NCBI GenBank assembly: GCA_963693285.1
Contig: OY848924.1
Location: forward strand, 491,001-555,000
Length of the DNA: 64,000 nucleotides
Source of the DNA: Xestospongia muta
Taxonomy: Eukaryota; Porifera; Demospongiae; Haplosclerida; Petrosiidae
Direction of reading: 5' to 3'
Shown here: positions 24,365 to 44,009 of the stretch, in pieces
Numbering within the stretch: the stretch's first letter is position 1
How the letters are laid out: each line of letters begins with the position of its first letter
Notes under the pieces: generated by a model
The model's input: only the letters and a program-made list of their open reading frames with translations
Told to the model about the DNA's origin: nothing
The model's database searches: none
Translations under genes and position numbers: made by a program

Positions 24365-24377
24365 GTTGCTAAGCAAC
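24365..24377. promoter_or_regulatory. RFX X-box upstream of B9D2
   Basis: GTTGCTAAGCAAC is a near-perfect palindrome fitting the X-box bound by RFX factors, which switch on ciliary genes in animals. It lies 25 bp upstream of the B9D2 start codon, the place expected for a ciliary promoter. It also faces the divergent kinase gene, about 575 bp away. Confidence 0.75.
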
Positions 24378-24951
24378 GTTTCGCTATTTTAGAGCCATTA
24401 CGGTAAAAAGTGGGAGTAGCTGGGCTGCAGATATGGAGGCGTAGCTCACTATATTTACTATCCCGGTAATGCTATCAACAGCCCAATATTCAAGTATGCA
24501 AACTTTTTGATTGCTGTAGTTGGAACTATCTTTATCTAGCTGCCATATAAAGGAATACAACGTACTACATATTGCAAGACTGTAGTAAAAAATCGTTACT
24601 GACGGTCAGTGTTAATTGGTGTCATTCAGAGATAAATATTTGTTTTTGTTCCATATTTGCTGTAGGCAAAGCCTTTCTTATTTTCACTTCCTTCAGGTGT
24701 GATAGTCACATCTAAATAAAAAAATATAGTTCAGCGTATAAAAGGTAGACATAACTCAGGAAGAAGGCACAAAGTGATCGAGTAGTAGCAAAATTCTTGG
24801 CACTGTCTACTCCAGCAAAGAAGATATCAACACTGCAGATAATAAAAAACTTCAGTCTCCTCTGAATTGTCTCCTTCCTTTCTCAACCTCGTATCAACTT
24901 ACAGTTTGTTAATGCTCTATATAAAGATTGAACCACAATCCTAAATTACCA

Positions 24952-30791
<5,840 letters not shown>

Positions 30792-31154
30792 TTACAATAA
30801 TTTATAAAGTAGTAATATTTTTGTTTTATTATGTATAATGCTATATTAAATGTTTATTAATTGTGTTATAATTATTTATTATGTCACAGGTATCCCATTA
30901 TAACATCATCACTTTTCTTTTATTATTTTCAAAGAAATATCAGTAATAGAATCAGTCACACAATTATAATAGGATCACACAATAATAGTCACTAATTATA
31001 GGGGCACACAATAATAGTCACTAATTATAGGGGCACACAGTACATCAAAACCAATTATCTTAACCTAATACATTCAATATTACCTATTGTATAGTACATT
31101 AAAATTCATTTAGCAAAAATATTTGATTATTTAGTAGTATCATAATTAGATACT

Positions 31155-32957
31155 TTAATTTTTTCCCAGAAGTTTATCATGTTCACCACTAGTTAAGTCA
31201 CCAATATTTTCCTCTCTACGTCCAAGAACCGTATTATTTTGATTTCTTAGGCAGTACTTCTTACAAAAGCTAGACAAAATATGAAATGCTATCCATAAGG
31301 CTGGTACAAAGATGAGAACATATTGAATAACAAAGGCACTGAGAGAGAGGGAAAATCCGCTAATTGTTAGATAATATTGATAAATACTCAGAGTATTAAT
31401 GAAGGCCAGAAGAAGGAGCATAAACACTTCAACTTTGTTAAGCCGGTTGTCTTTATATGGTTGAAGAAAAAGAATAAAACCTGCTCCGATAATACAGACA
31501 ATTTGTTGGTATATAAATTGTCGTTGAAAATCTTGCGCTAATGCTGAAATGAGTAAAAGGAGTAAACGCATTGTAAAATAGATTGCTGGAACCCAACGAT
31601 AGTCATGAAGTCGAAAAGAAATCTTACATAAAAATTTATTTTCTGAGTTACAACGTTTGCAATCCTCCTTATCACAACGATCTTTGAAATGTTTTTGATA
31701 AGGTTCAAGGAGAACATCAATCCAATTACACTTTGTGTTTCGTCTACGTTCATTGATCTCAATCTCATAACGTAGCAAAAAAAGAAATATTGGCAAGATG
31801 CCAAGGAAAAGAAAAGCACAAACAGCAACTACAAAAACTGCTAAATAATCTGGTGAATACAATTTTACTGTAGCATCAAAATAAGAAACTACTTGTAGTC
31901 TCTTCCCCCAGACATCATAGATTTGATTAGGAGCTGCAGCATTTATTGATATGAGTCCAAACTTAGTGTAAGAGAGAATAAGAAATGATGCTAGTATATT
32001 TTGAGAGGATTCTTTCCAATTAGTACCGAAGCACCGTCCAATAGAATGGAGACAATCATTACATTGTTGGCACAAGTGATCCCTTAAGAAATAGATCAAA
32101 GTTACTATAGATACCAAGATGAGAGGATAAAATGCCAAAAGATAATCCACAGCAAAGTAATAGAGATAGGACTCTTTATGAAATAGACATACTTCATTTA
32201 CAAATGGAGTAAAGAAATCAAGATTCCATGGACCATAAATAAATTGATACGCAGCTGTCAAACCAAATGCCAACTCACCATCACCATTAGTTACATTGGC
32301 TAAAGGAATAAACCCATTACCTGTTAAGTCCATCGTCGTGGTAACCATCTGAGCAAAGAAAATGGCTGCATTCATACCTCCAGCAACTAAACTAAAGTTT
32401 GTGATGTACAAAAGAAAGAACATGACAGTTATAGAAACTATTTGTGAAGCTAAATAAAGGAACCAGTCTCTAGCAAGATTGTCACATGGAACACACTCAA
32501 ATCTCTTATTGTGATAGAAACCCTCACTACACTGACTGCAAAGGAACCCCTCAGCATTCTCTCTACATAAATTTACTTCAGTGTCGTTTCCCTCGACAAC
32601 AACAACTCTACTGCCAGTAAGAGTTGTATTAAAACTTAAGATATTGCAGAATCGACAAAATCCATAGACTGTTATATTGATGTGTTCATTAGTATCTGAA
32701 GTTAAGCCTAGCTCACTAACAGAGACAGTTAATACTCCTGGTGCAACTCCACGATATGCAGTAGTATCCAATCCATTATTACATTCGAGACCATTTGGGT
32801 TATTACAGCCAGGACAACAAGAATCACATTTACTCTCTATTGAGTGACAAGGTGCACAGTCTTGAATATTACATTGTTGAGACTCATTACCCTGAGTCAA
32901 TAGTATTAGTACTGAGAACAGTACTATTGTTAAAAGGATGGTTAAAGTGCAGTACAT
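31155..32957 (-). CDS. Multipass membrane protein, sponge family, paralogue 1
   Basis: An intronless ORF of 600 residues that I cannot assign to a named family. It has a hydrophobic N-terminal signal peptide, a Cys-rich ectodomain (CAPCHS, CDSCCPGC, GFCRFC) and an EGF/laminin-like Cys module (CSQCSEGFYHNKRFECVPC). About eight or nine hydrophobic helices follow, with a conserved FLQPYK between helices and a Cys/His cluster (CDKEDCKRCNS) in a cytoplasmic loop. The arrangement suggests a receptor or channel-like protein. Upstream of the ATG at 32957 the frame opens only at GTG. A CTTTCTTTAG acceptor-like site nearby suggests a 5' UTR intron. Confidence 0.75.
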   Translation of the reverse strand: MYCTLTILLTIVLFSVLILLTQGNESQQCNIQDCAPCHSIESKCDSCCPGCNNPNGLECNNGLDTTAYRGVAPGVLTVSVSELGLTSDTNEHINITVYGFCRFCNILSFNTTLTGSRVVVVEGNDTEVNLCRENAEGFLCSQCSEGFYHNKRFECVPCDNLARDWFLYLASQIVSITVMFFLLYITNFSLVAGGMNAAIFFAQMVTTTMDLTGNGFIPLANVTNGDGELAFGLTAAYQFIYGPWNLDFFTPFVNEVCLFHKESYLYYFAVDYLLAFYPLILVSIVTLIYFLRDHLCQQCNDCLHSIGRCFGTNWKESSQNILASFLILSYTKFGLISINAAAPNQIYDVWGKRLQVVSYFDATVKLYSPDYLAVFVVAVCAFLFLGILPIFLFLLRYEIEINERRRNTKCNWIDVLLEPYQKHFKDRCDKEDCKRCNSENKFLCKISFRLHDYRWVPAIYFTMRLLLLLISALAQDFQRQFIYQQIVCIIGAGFILFLQPYKDNRLNKVEVFMLLLLAFINTLSIYQYYLTISGFSLSLSAFVIQYVLIFVPALWIAFHILSSFCKKYCLRNQNNTVLGRREENIGDLTSGEHDKLLGKN

Positions 32958-33833
32958 TATATCTGTCACAGCTAAAGAAAGAAAGAATTGTAACTTTGTA
33001 AATGTATACAGTTTGACTAGAATAAAGGCTATGGGCCTAGCTATTGCAAATCAAGTGTAGACAGACTAGCTCTGTTAGCTATAAAGTATTAGTGATAAAA
33101 CTTACCAGACTCTGACAGATTATTGGTAGTACAATATTGAACACGATAAAGGACCTTACAATACAACGCAATAATATTCCTCTTAACATGCACAGGTAGC
33201 GGTCACTAATATATTGTGATAGTCTGACTAGCCAACCAGATCAAAGTATATTAGTGTACTACAATTTTCACATTATGTAATAACCAACAGATGTGCAAAC
33301 TCTAATTACTCTCGTATCACAGTTATGACACGTAGTAATGTTATCACTAAGTACATGTTATGATAATCCTTATATAGTGAGTAATCATTTATCCACCAAT
33401 CAACATTTATAGTGGTAAGTTTATGTTTCAGTTTTGAAGTTTAATGTATTATACAGCAATGAACATTACATATACTTACTATATATGAGCAGTGAAGTAT
33501 CATGTTACCAGTATTCTAATTATACAACACAAATGTTCCTTTTAAAGAATTTTGAAAAATTCATTGTAATCAATGATATATTATTTTATTAATATTATTT
33601 ACTATTAATATAATTAACATATAATAAAAGTCACAATAAGTATGTTGTATAGATCATAAAACTAAACAATAAAAATGTTAATAGCATTATGAATTAAACC
33701 ACAAATTTTTATGTCCTATTTGATCACACATGTGTAACAATACTAGAACATGTTCACATTATATTAATAGACGTATTTATCAAATAAACTATTTAATAGT
33801 TGATTGGGTCATTTACTAATTGTTTGTCACATT
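32958..33833. other. Spacer between the two membrane paralogues
   Basis: About 875 bp, AT-rich. It should contain the promoter and any 5' UTR exon of paralogue 1 (downstream side) and the 3' UTR of paralogue 2. I see no repeat or gene. Confidence 0.5.
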
Positions 33834-35759
33834 TCATGTTTCATTTTTAAATGTCATATAACCACTGTAACTTCCTCTACTTCTACTTGCAAACTCATCC
33901 TCTTCCTCAACATTTTGAAAACGTTTCCTACTTGCTGGAGTTTCTGTAGATAATTCTATACTCTGTCTTTGAAAATTTGACTTAACAACAACATCTTCCT
34001 CTTCTAGCTCATTGAGCAATGTCCTGTTATTTGTGGGACATCCTTTTAAACGAAGCTTGTTGTATAAATTATATAATATCTGAGATGCCATATAAAGAGC
34101 TGGTACATAAATTAAAATGTATTGGAAAGCAAAGGTAGGACGAGAAAGAGAATCTCCATTGATTGTTAGAAAATATTGATAAATACTAAGAGTATTAATG
34201 AAGGCCAGAAGGAGGAGCATTAATGCTTCAACTTTATTAAACCAAATTTCCTTATAAGGCTGAAGAAATAGAATAACACCAGCTCCAATAATACAAACGA
34301 CTTGTTGAGATATAAATTGTATTTGGTAAGTCGGTGATAGCGAAGATATCACTATAAGAATTATTCTCATGCTGAAATACATTGCCGGAATCCAACGGTA
34401 GTCGTGAAGTCGAACAGAGAGCTTCCATAAAGATCTCCTTTGTGGTTCATTCGAGTTACAATGTTTACAATCCTCCTTGCCACAACAATGTTTAAAAGGT
34501 TTCTGATAAGGTTCAAGAATGACATCAATCCAAACACACCTAGTATTGCGTTGACCTATCTTAAAACGACAAACCAAGAGAAGGAATATAGGCAACAACG
34601 CAATGAAAGTAAAAGCACATATAGCAACTATGAAAATACCAACATAGTCACTAGAATACAATTTGACAGTAGCATCTAAATACGCTACAACTTCAACCGG
34701 TTTGAAATTAACATCAAAAATTAAGTTGGGGGTGGCAGCATTGATTGATATGAACGCAAATTTTGTGTATGAGATAATGAAAAAAGAAGCCAGTACATTT
34801 CGAGTAGACATTTTCCAGTCAATGTTAAAGTGACGTCCAATAGAACATTGGAAACAAGCACGAACGTTTGGGTGTAAATGATCCCATAAGAAATACATTA
34901 TGGTTACTATAGACGCTAACACAAGAGGATAAAATGCCAAAAGGTAATCCACAGCAAAGTAATAGAGATAAGACTCTTTATGAAATAGACATACTTCATT
35001 TACAAATGGAGTAAAAAAATCAAGATTCCATGGACCATAAATAAATTGATACACAGCTGTCAAACCAAATGCTAATTCACTATTACCATCGGTTACATTG
35101 GCTAAAGGAATAAACCCATTACCTCTTAAGTCCATCGTCGTGGTAACCATCTGAGCAAAGAAAATGGCTGCATTCATACCTCCAACAACTATACTAAAGT
35201 TTGTGAAATAGAAAAGAAAGAACATGACAGTTATAGAAATTAGTTGTGAAGCTAAATAAAGGAACCAGTCTCGAGCAAGATTGTCACATGTGACACACTC
35301 AAATCTCTTATTGTGATAGAAACCCTCACTACACTGACTGCAAAGGAACCCCTCAGCATTCTCTCTACAACCAATAATTTCACCATTATCAACAACAACA
35401 ACTCTACCACCAGTTTCAGTAGTATTAAAGGTTAAAATTTCACAAAAGCGGCAAAATCCAAAGACAGTTGTATTGATGTGATCATTACTATTATTAGCAT
35501 CTGCTGTCAAGCCATTTAAAAGCCTGTTAATTGGCACCACTAATGTTCCAACAGCAAATCCACGTGGTCCCAATATTTGATTCTCTTCAGCAAAGAGAGC
35601 GCGTCGATTATGACATCCTTCACAAGTTTCCATGCAGCGTGTTTCCAAACTATAGCATGGCCGACAACTCCTACTGTTACAAAATTGAGCATCACTACCA
35701 GGAGTCAGTAGTACTGAGAACAGTACAACTGTTAAAAAGATGGCTGTACAGTAGGACAT
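33834..35759 (-). CDS. Multipass membrane protein, sponge family, paralogue 2
   Basis: An intronless 641-residue tandem paralogue of the gene downstream. Layout is the same: signal peptide, CRPCYS...CEGCH motifs, an identical CSQCSEGFYHNKRFECV.C module and the same helix pattern, with the shared PWNLDFFTPFVNEVCLFHKE loop and FLQPYK. It differs in a longer acidic C-terminal tail (ELEEEDVVV, NVEEEDEFASRSRG) with Ser/Thr-rich segments. Conservation is highest in the Cys module and the first helices, and lowest in the N-terminal 90 residues. An acceptor-like ACTATAG lies just before the ATG at 35759. Function unknown. Confidence 0.75.
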   Translation of the reverse strand: MSYCTAIFLTVVLFSVLLTPGSDAQFCNSRSCRPCYSLETRCMETCEGCHNRRALFAEENQILGPRGFAVGTLVVPINRLLNGLTADANNSNDHINTTVFGFCRFCEILTFNTTETGGRVVVVDNGEIIGCRENAEGFLCSQCSEGFYHNKRFECVTCDNLARDWFLYLASQLISITVMFFLFYFTNFSIVVGGMNAAIFFAQMVTTTMDLRGNGFIPLANVTDGNSELAFGLTAVYQFIYGPWNLDFFTPFVNEVCLFHKESYLYYFAVDYLLAFYPLVLASIVTIMYFLWDHLHPNVRACFQCSIGRHFNIDWKMSTRNVLASFFIISYTKFAFISINAATPNLIFDVNFKPVEVVAYLDATVKLYSSDYVGIFIVAICAFTFIALLPIFLLLVCRFKIGQRNTRCVWIDVILEPYQKPFKHCCGKEDCKHCNSNEPQRRSLWKLSVRLHDYRWIPAMYFSMRIILIVISSLSPTYQIQFISQQVVCIIGAGVILFLQPYKEIWFNKVEALMLLLLAFINTLSIYQYFLTINGDSLSRPTFAFQYILIYVPALYMASQILYNLYNKLRLKGCPTNNRTLLNELEEEDVVVKSNFQRQSIELSTETPASRKRFQNVEEEDEFASRSRGSYSGYMTFKNET

Positions 35760-36775
35760 GTCTATAGTATCTATGGATAGAAAATAGTTATCAATTTATA
35801 TGGACTGATATCTCTTGATACAATATGGCTATATTTTAATGTTGCATTGGACATTTATAAGCTTCATATAACCATATTCCATTGCTATAGACTTTAAATA
35901 AGGCCAATATATGTTCTATTATAATACAAGATAGGAAACTAGTGGATTGCATACTAAAATGTCTTAACACTTACCACAAGTATCCAGCAAATGAGCTCTC
36001 TATAGTAGAAATGGCAGACACAAAGCTGTGTACTGATGCCTTACGCTTTTATCTTATAGCTCAACTATCAAACAACTTCCTTTATGTCTCACTAATGGCT
36101 TCCAAATATGGCATAGCCAGATGGGCAATCTTTCATTACAATAACTGTTTCATTGATAGCAAGAGTAACATGTACAAACTTCCAATACTCTATAGTATAG
36201 TTAATGTTGAAGTAATTAAGCATTGACTTCATGTGGTATATATTTCCCAAAGAGAATTATCTGTAAGCGGTCAATTTAGCAAGTTTTAATTTCATTATTG
36301 ACATCATGTTAGGGTCATCCTGTTAGGTTAAAGAGGTTACTATATAGACACATTCAACAGGTAATGCACTTTTAATAATAGAATAACTGACTAATCACAC
36401 TCACAAGATAAAATCAGAACTACACATGTATTTAAATTGAGAAATATGTAGCCCTATGTGTGATTTAAAACCTGTTGTTCGTTGAACACATAGTCTCGTT
36501 TACCACACCCAAATTAATTAGGGGAGAAAGATGAGGGTGATCACCATGACTTCCTGTAACTGCCTGACTGGAAAAATCCTTTGCCAGGAGAAGTATTATT
36601 TGATATCTTATCAAGATAACTGCCCCAGGGGATTTATTTTCTTACTCAGTGCAAACTATTGAGTAAGGTAGTGGTGGGTCTAAAGTTAGAACAGACTATG
36701 AATATCATTAACTAGTAAATAAGTCATTGGGCGGTGGTTGGAAACAGAAAGGGTGGGGCTGGTCAGTCTGAAAAG
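35760..36775. other. Spacer before the PTB gene
   Basis: About 1 kb between divergent genes. It should include both promoters. A 94-codon ORF at 35942-36226 has no features of a conserved protein. No repeats seen. Confidence 0.5.
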
Positions 36776-38211
36776 ATGCCTAAAAAGAAAAGCAAGAAGA
36801 AAGGGAGTAAGAAACAGAGACATGTTGAAGAAGAGGAGACTATAGTGACACCTACTGACCTACCACAAGTTTGGTTACAAGTTGATACACTGGCAGGAGA
36901 GATTGATGATGTTGCTGTAAGTTTAGTCTGGAGTGTCCAAATATAATAACCTTTTATTGGATATTATGTTTTATTGATGTCGTACTTGGTATGATAGCGA
37001 CATTAAAAAATTCATAGTCACAGTAAAACTGCTTTTTGCTTTTCTCTCTTGTTTCTTTTTTTTTATCTCTCCCTCTTTCTCAATAGCAAAAGAAAAAACA
37101 TGTCACAATACAGCTCACAGCAGAAGACAACTTAGAACCACCCTTACCAGAAGAACAAGATCAGTTAGCACAATATTGGGCTTTAGAAGAAGCTAATGAA
37201 CCAAAAGGATGGCAAGAAGATGAAGAACTTGACTACACTCAAGTTGCTTCATCATTAGGGATACCTTTGTTACCTGAAGGATTACCTACAGGACCAGTTG
37301 GACCAGTTAGACCAGTTTTACAGCTTCAACCTCTAGAACAAGAGGAGTGTGGATCTATAGGTGAAGCAACAAGGCAACACAATGACAGAGACTTGGAGGA
37401 CAGTGAATTGATGAGAAGAGAAAGTCATGTCTCTTCAATTAGAAGTATGCCATGCTAGTATGCACATTAATACACCCAAGCAAGGGGCTAACCCCCTCAG
37501 TCCTGTGTCTCTGTAGGGAGGAGCTTGTTGCATGAGAGGATGTCCCACATAATTATGATAATTAAAATTAATACATTTATTTTATCATGATAACTATTGT
37601 TTTATTTTTAGCTCCACCCCCTGAATCTGAGACTCATAGTCTATTTAATTATGCACAGTCGTCAATTTACTCTGTACACCATTTGGGTGAATTACACTCA
37701 GTTACTAATGAATGGGTGGAGTCTCCTGATCCGAATAGCACACTAAAATTAATTGAACTAGCTCAGGTGATTATCATTTGTCCATAATGTGTCAATTATA
37801 TGTCCATTCATCTATCCATGCATTTATCAGTAATTTCATTTATCCATTCCTCCTCTTATCTCTCTATATAGCGTCAAGGTAATATTCCATGGACTAGTCA
37901 ATCTGGAAGTGATAGATTATTGATAGTTTCCAAATATGGCATTAAAATCACTGACACAAACAAACAGGTAAACTGTTCTTGCAAAATGACATTGAATCGG
38001 ACTTTCTTTGTCTCCCTGTCTCTCTCTCTCTCTCTGTCCCCCTCTCTCTTACCTTTCAGCGAGTCTATTCTCGTCATACACTTCATAATATTGTCAATAT
38101 TATACATTATCTCAACACACATGGACAATCTGTGCTAGTAGTAAAAATACAAACTGATATATCAGCCGCCTTTGATCTCTACATCTATGAGTGCCAAAAT
38201 GAAGTCAGTAC

Positions 38212-38244
<33 letters not shown>

Positions 38245-38385
38245 TTAGTCTTAATATTAATATTTATTTTGTGCGTATTTCTCTTGCAGAGTCAAGCCAC
38301 TGAAATATGTGTCATGTTAGGGCAAGCTTTTGATGTTGTATTAAACAAGATAAAAATGGACAACAATCTGAGAGGTTTATGCTAA
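36776..38385 (+). CDS. ICAP-1/ITGB1BP1-like PTB-domain protein
   Basis: Six exons (36776-36916, 37087-37444, 37612-37766, 37872-37967, 38060-38203, 38290-38385) encode 329 residues. ICAP-1 binds the integrin beta-1 tail and KRIT1 through a C-terminal PTB domain. Here the PTB covers about residues 195-320: IELAQRQGNIPW, then VSKYGIKI, YSRHTLHNI, FDLYIYEC, ICVMLGQAFDVVL, in the ICAP-1 order (DVAQQDGKLPF, VSKYGIKV, HRHALYLI, YSLWVYQC, ICKVLSTAFDSVL). As in ICAP-1, nothing follows the PTB. The N-terminus opens with a Lys-rich stretch (PKKKSKKKGSKK), usable as a nuclear signal, and is otherwise acidic and much longer than in human (200 residues). It could instead be another member of the ICAP-1/CCM2 PTB group. 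Its stop lies 98 bp from that of TMEM65. Confidence 0.75.
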
Positions 38386-38483
38386 CTAGACCACACCCAT
38401 TAATATAAACATATAATTATAAATATTGAGATTACTTTAGTTAGAATGCTAATAAAAATAAAAGAGTTGATAATTTTAATTAT

Positions 38484-40213
<1,730 letters not shown>

Positions 40214-41411
40214 TATTACAGAATATTAAACTACTTGAATAGGTGTGTCACACAACATGGTTAAAATATGTGGATGAAGCCATACAGTGACATTGCAGTA
40301 AATAAATTAACATTCCTTAATTGTAGTTGTCATGACATCAAACTTCAATAAACTCCAGTAACAATAATGACAAGTGCTCATAATATTAAGTGACTAACTA
40401 AGTGACTAACCATAGGTATTCTAAACCATAAACTGTAGTGATCATTTTTGTTGTCAAAAAATCATAATTTTTTAATACTATGACCTAAATATGTCCTTTT
40501 TACATGGTTATATCCGTATATGAGTGCTCCAATCAACATTTTGGAACTAGAAGCACTAACAAATCACACCATAAGTATGAAATCTACAAATATTAATGAA
40601 GAGTGTACAATACTCACTTAAAAACTTTTAATTCAAAAATGATTAAGTAATAGCAAGGTCAGAAAATGAAATGGCAGGAGCCTTTGACATCATATGGCAT
40701 GTGTGCTTGTAAATTAGCTGATAGACTTCTTTCTTAACATGTGACATTAATGTATAGATTGTTGTATATCTATGCTAATAAAATTTGATAAAATTGAATA
40801 ATAATTTACTATAGTATGTTCAACGTACAACTACAGAGTTACAACTTGTGATATCAATGTTCTATATAAACTTTAGTTTTTTAGCAGACAGTGATCTAAT
40901 TTACAGACAGTGATCTAAACATCTCTTAACTTTGAAAGTCTTAGTTGTATGTCTCTCTTTAAACAGCCTTTGTTATACTAAGGAGTTTGGTGTAATCAGC
41001 AGACAGTGATCTAATTTACCGAGAGTGATCTAAACATCTCGTACCTTTGGAAGTCTTAGTTGTATGTCTCTCTTTAATTAGCCCTGTTATAATGGTGATA
41101 TCAATGTTCTATATAAACTTAGTTTTAGTTTTGTATGTCTCTCTTTAAACAGCCCTTGTTATACTGAGGAGTTTGACGTAATCAGCAGACAGTGATGTAA
41201 TTAACAGACAGTGATCTTAACATCTCTTAACTTTGAAGTTGTAGGTCTTTAAACAGCCCTTGCAATACTGAGAACAAGGGTTAATTACAGTTTATTAATT
41301 ATGCTTCTTATAAAAGTAGCTAGACTCTTTACCCAAATCATTTAGTGACTCAGCTGATCTTTCAAGTTATCATTTCTCAAATTACATTCTAGCTTTCCAG
41401 TGTATAGCACA
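40214..41411. other. Spacer with irregular tandem repeats (40845-41270)
   Basis: The left half shows nothing recognisable. From about 40845 to 41270, long words recur at uneven spacing: CAGACAGTGATCTAA (three sites, partly doubled), TTAGTTGTATGTCTCTCTTT and GATATCAATGTTCTATATAA. This ends just before the TATA box of the next gene. Confidence 0.7.
41309..41316 (+). promoter_or_regulatory. TATA box, small orphan gene 1
   Basis: TATAAAAG lies 103 bp upstream of the start codon at 41412. The paralogue at 44118 has the same octamer 108 bp upstream. Confidence 0.7.
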
Positions 41412-41894
41412 ATGTCTACCCACCAATATGTGTCTTTTACTACTGACTTTTGTAAGACTCCTTCCCTGGGATGCCTGCCTCTAAATCCTTCAACAGATCC
41501 TACTGTTTATGATGTGTCCAATTTTGTACCTGAGAATGCTACTGAGATTTTGATCTATCTTTTTATAACTGTCCGCAATAATCCCGAAGGTGTTACTAGA
41601 CGATCTGTATATGAGGTTTACACTGAAGATTGTGCTGGACGACGCTACAGTCAGCTCATGAATGTAGTCTTCACTAAAGACAATGATTTTGTCATGAATT
41701 CTGCGAATTTATGGTTGCCTCTTCATGGCCGAAAGTTGTTTATACGCTTGCCTAGTGAGTGGGCTGTTCCTCCTCCAAACCCAATCAAGGAGTCTGGAAA
41801 GACCCATTCTAACCTTGCTGAAGCAATGAAGGATTTTACACAAGAATCCCAAGATATTTTCAATGAAGTCTTTCTACTTGGGTATCGTAACTAG
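41412..41894 (+). CDS. Small intronless protein, orphan family, paralogue 1
   Basis: A 160-residue ORF I do not recognise. It starts MSTHQYVSFTTDF; a GTG-initiated extension of four codons upstream is less likely. No signal peptide or membrane helix is seen. Alternating hydrophobic residues (ATEILIYLFITV, RRSVYEVYTEDCAGRRYSQL, NSANLWLPL) suggest a beta-sandwich. The ending EVFLLGYRN is shared with the downstream paralogue. A TATA box and the lack of introns, in an intron-rich region, suggest high or inducible expression. Function unknown. Confidence 0.7.
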   Translation: MSTHQYVSFTTDFCKTPSLGCLPLNPSTDPTVYDVSNFVPENATEILIYLFITVRNNPEGVTRRSVYEVYTEDCAGRRYSQLMNVVFTKDNDFVMNSANLWLPLHGRKLFIRLPSEWAVPPPNPIKESGKTHSNLAEAMKDFTQESQDIFNEVFLLGYRN

Positions 41895-44009
41895 CTCAAG
41901 GGAAGCAAGCTGAGAATATGAACAGCTCAATGACTTTTATTCTTATATAGTTATGTCTAGGCTTTTTTGTAAATTGTAGTGATTATTTGTATTTGTTAAA
42001 ATCATTAAATTTTCACACTGTAACAATTATGTCAATTTGACGAACATCAGAGACCTTTAGTCTGTCTCTGATATAGAGACACTTATTCTAAGACATTACT
42101 TGCATACAATTTAACATGCTACATTGTTATGTAGCCCTGATGTTATATAATGCTTGTTAGTGGTTTCTATAAAGCAATATGTTCCTCTGAGAGAAAGGTG
42201 TCCAATATACAACTTCGTGTGACACAGTGTCATAAATATGCTCTTTTACATTGATTGCTGTTATCCATATACAAAACAGCTCTCAAATCTGTGCAGTTTG
42301 GAATTAGAAGTATAAATAAAATTATGTTAGTACAAATACAATTGTAAGCATATAATCCAAAATTATGAATATACTATTTCTCTAACATACATGTTATAAA
42401 GATATAATGTACTACTGTTTTATAATACAGATTACTGCACAAAAACTACACTATATTCCATACTATACTAATGTACTTTCATACCAGTAAGGACTCACTC
42501 AACAATGTCTACTTAAAATACTTTTCATGATTACAGAAAATAGAGAAGAAGACAATCACTGACTTATAGTAATGAAGCCAGATTTTGTTCACCAGCAAAT
42601 TATACTCATGTTGTTCTTGTGGTAAGAGAATGAAGCTATAACACATTAGCTGTGGTTGAGAAGGCTGTCCTAACATAATAAAGTCATTGATTTTATGTTC
42701 AAATGTATCTAATATAATATGGACCACATCCAGGTGTGAGGGTAATGATAATTTCAAACTATATCAAAAAATTGTGAATTAGATAAATTCTTTAATCTTA
42801 GTTTTCATCCAATACTATTATAACTTGATTTGTTATCAGATAATATACTGCTAATGACAAAAAGTTCTCTAAGTGAAAAGACTAGATTGATAGATATTAA
42901 TAGAAAGGAAAAGGAAAATATAAGGAGCTTCACATTGGTCATATTGTTTATTTGATGTAATTGTGGGCTCAAACCAGACCTGCATGCCCTAGTATTTGCA
43001 TGGCAACTAAAAATGAATATTAGAGTTTTGACATCATCAATTCAGTCGTATTGTCAACAATAATCTTTACTATAATGTTCAGATTTATATAAGTTAAACA
43101 ATGTGTGATGGAGATAATTATATCACATGTTGTGTTGCTGTGTTAATATTGTTATGGGAACTGCTACTATGGTAATGTTGTTATGGTAACATACATAATA
43201 CATGTTGTTACTATGATAACTTTGCTACAGTAATGGTCATTACCCTGCAGTGATGGAATACTGGAATATTAAGGCAGGGTTTACTTTGTATAACTTTAAT
43301 TTAGTGTACCTGTACAAAAACATAAAATTACAGCTGGATTTAGCAATTATAGAACTCTTCCAATATAATACAATAATGTTCCTTTACTCTAGGAACAATC
43401 AATATTTGAAACTTAATAACCCCTCTCTCATTACTGCACTCTACAGATAATAGAATATATCCTATTATACAATTAAATACACACAATGGTCTTTGTCAAA
43501 TAACCAAGACAATTAGGGAGAGAGATACTATTTCAACTTAACTAATTGGATTAGTTTTGGTTGAAATAGTATCTTTATAGCTTCAATTGAAGCCATGATC
43601 AATTACTATGGCAAAGTGGGTGAAAAAGGCTTGGTGATTGTAGATGTAACTAGTTGGCTTTATGCATATTGAGTTACACTAGTTTTGGCCTTGTGATCTC
43701 ATCTGTGGTTGTTATATTTCCCAGAGATTACACATGCAATCTGAACCACCAAATACCACTTATAACAACATTAATATATTAAGAGATATTTAACTAACCA
43801 GAGAACATTATATTAGCATTATTATTTGACATTTCAATAAGAAACTAAATTGTTTGTTACTTGTTTAATTACTATATCTCGATATGAAGTCAATATAACT
43901 AAATATCTCCTATATGATATTATAGTTATAACTGTTTACTTATTATACTATCAGAATATGTTTTCCTGAACATAGTTAATAAACCATTAAATTAAGATTT
44001 ATAATTCTA
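41895..44009. other. Spacer between the orphan paralogues
   Basis: About 2.1 kb, AT-rich. It holds the 3' UTR of gene 1 and an inverted-repeat element at 43500-43700, plus scattered ATGGTAAC words near 43150-43215. ORFs of 66-82 codons here have no recognisable features. Confidence 0.6.
43500..43700. mobile_element. Foldback/MITE-like element, shared with 58.8-59.1 kb
   Basis: Contains the hairpin AGATACTATTTCAAC/GTTGAAATAGTATCT (43523-43537 and 43560-43574), the palindrome GCTTCAATTGAAGC and TTGGCTTTATGCATATTGAG. All these words recur at 58785-59147, where such an element interrupts the MRPL13 duplicate. Confidence 0.65.

Noticed and set aside
35942..36226. 94-codon ORF as a gene
   Set aside because: No recognisable motif, no splice partner, not conserved in the neighbouring paralogue's upstream region; probably chance.
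36734..36775. Longer N-terminus for the ICAP-1-like protein
   Set aside because: The extension starts with GTG. Eukaryotic starts need ATG, so 36776 was used. The same reasoning was applied to the FERM gene, HUNK-like kinase, UGDH copies and membrane paralogue 1.
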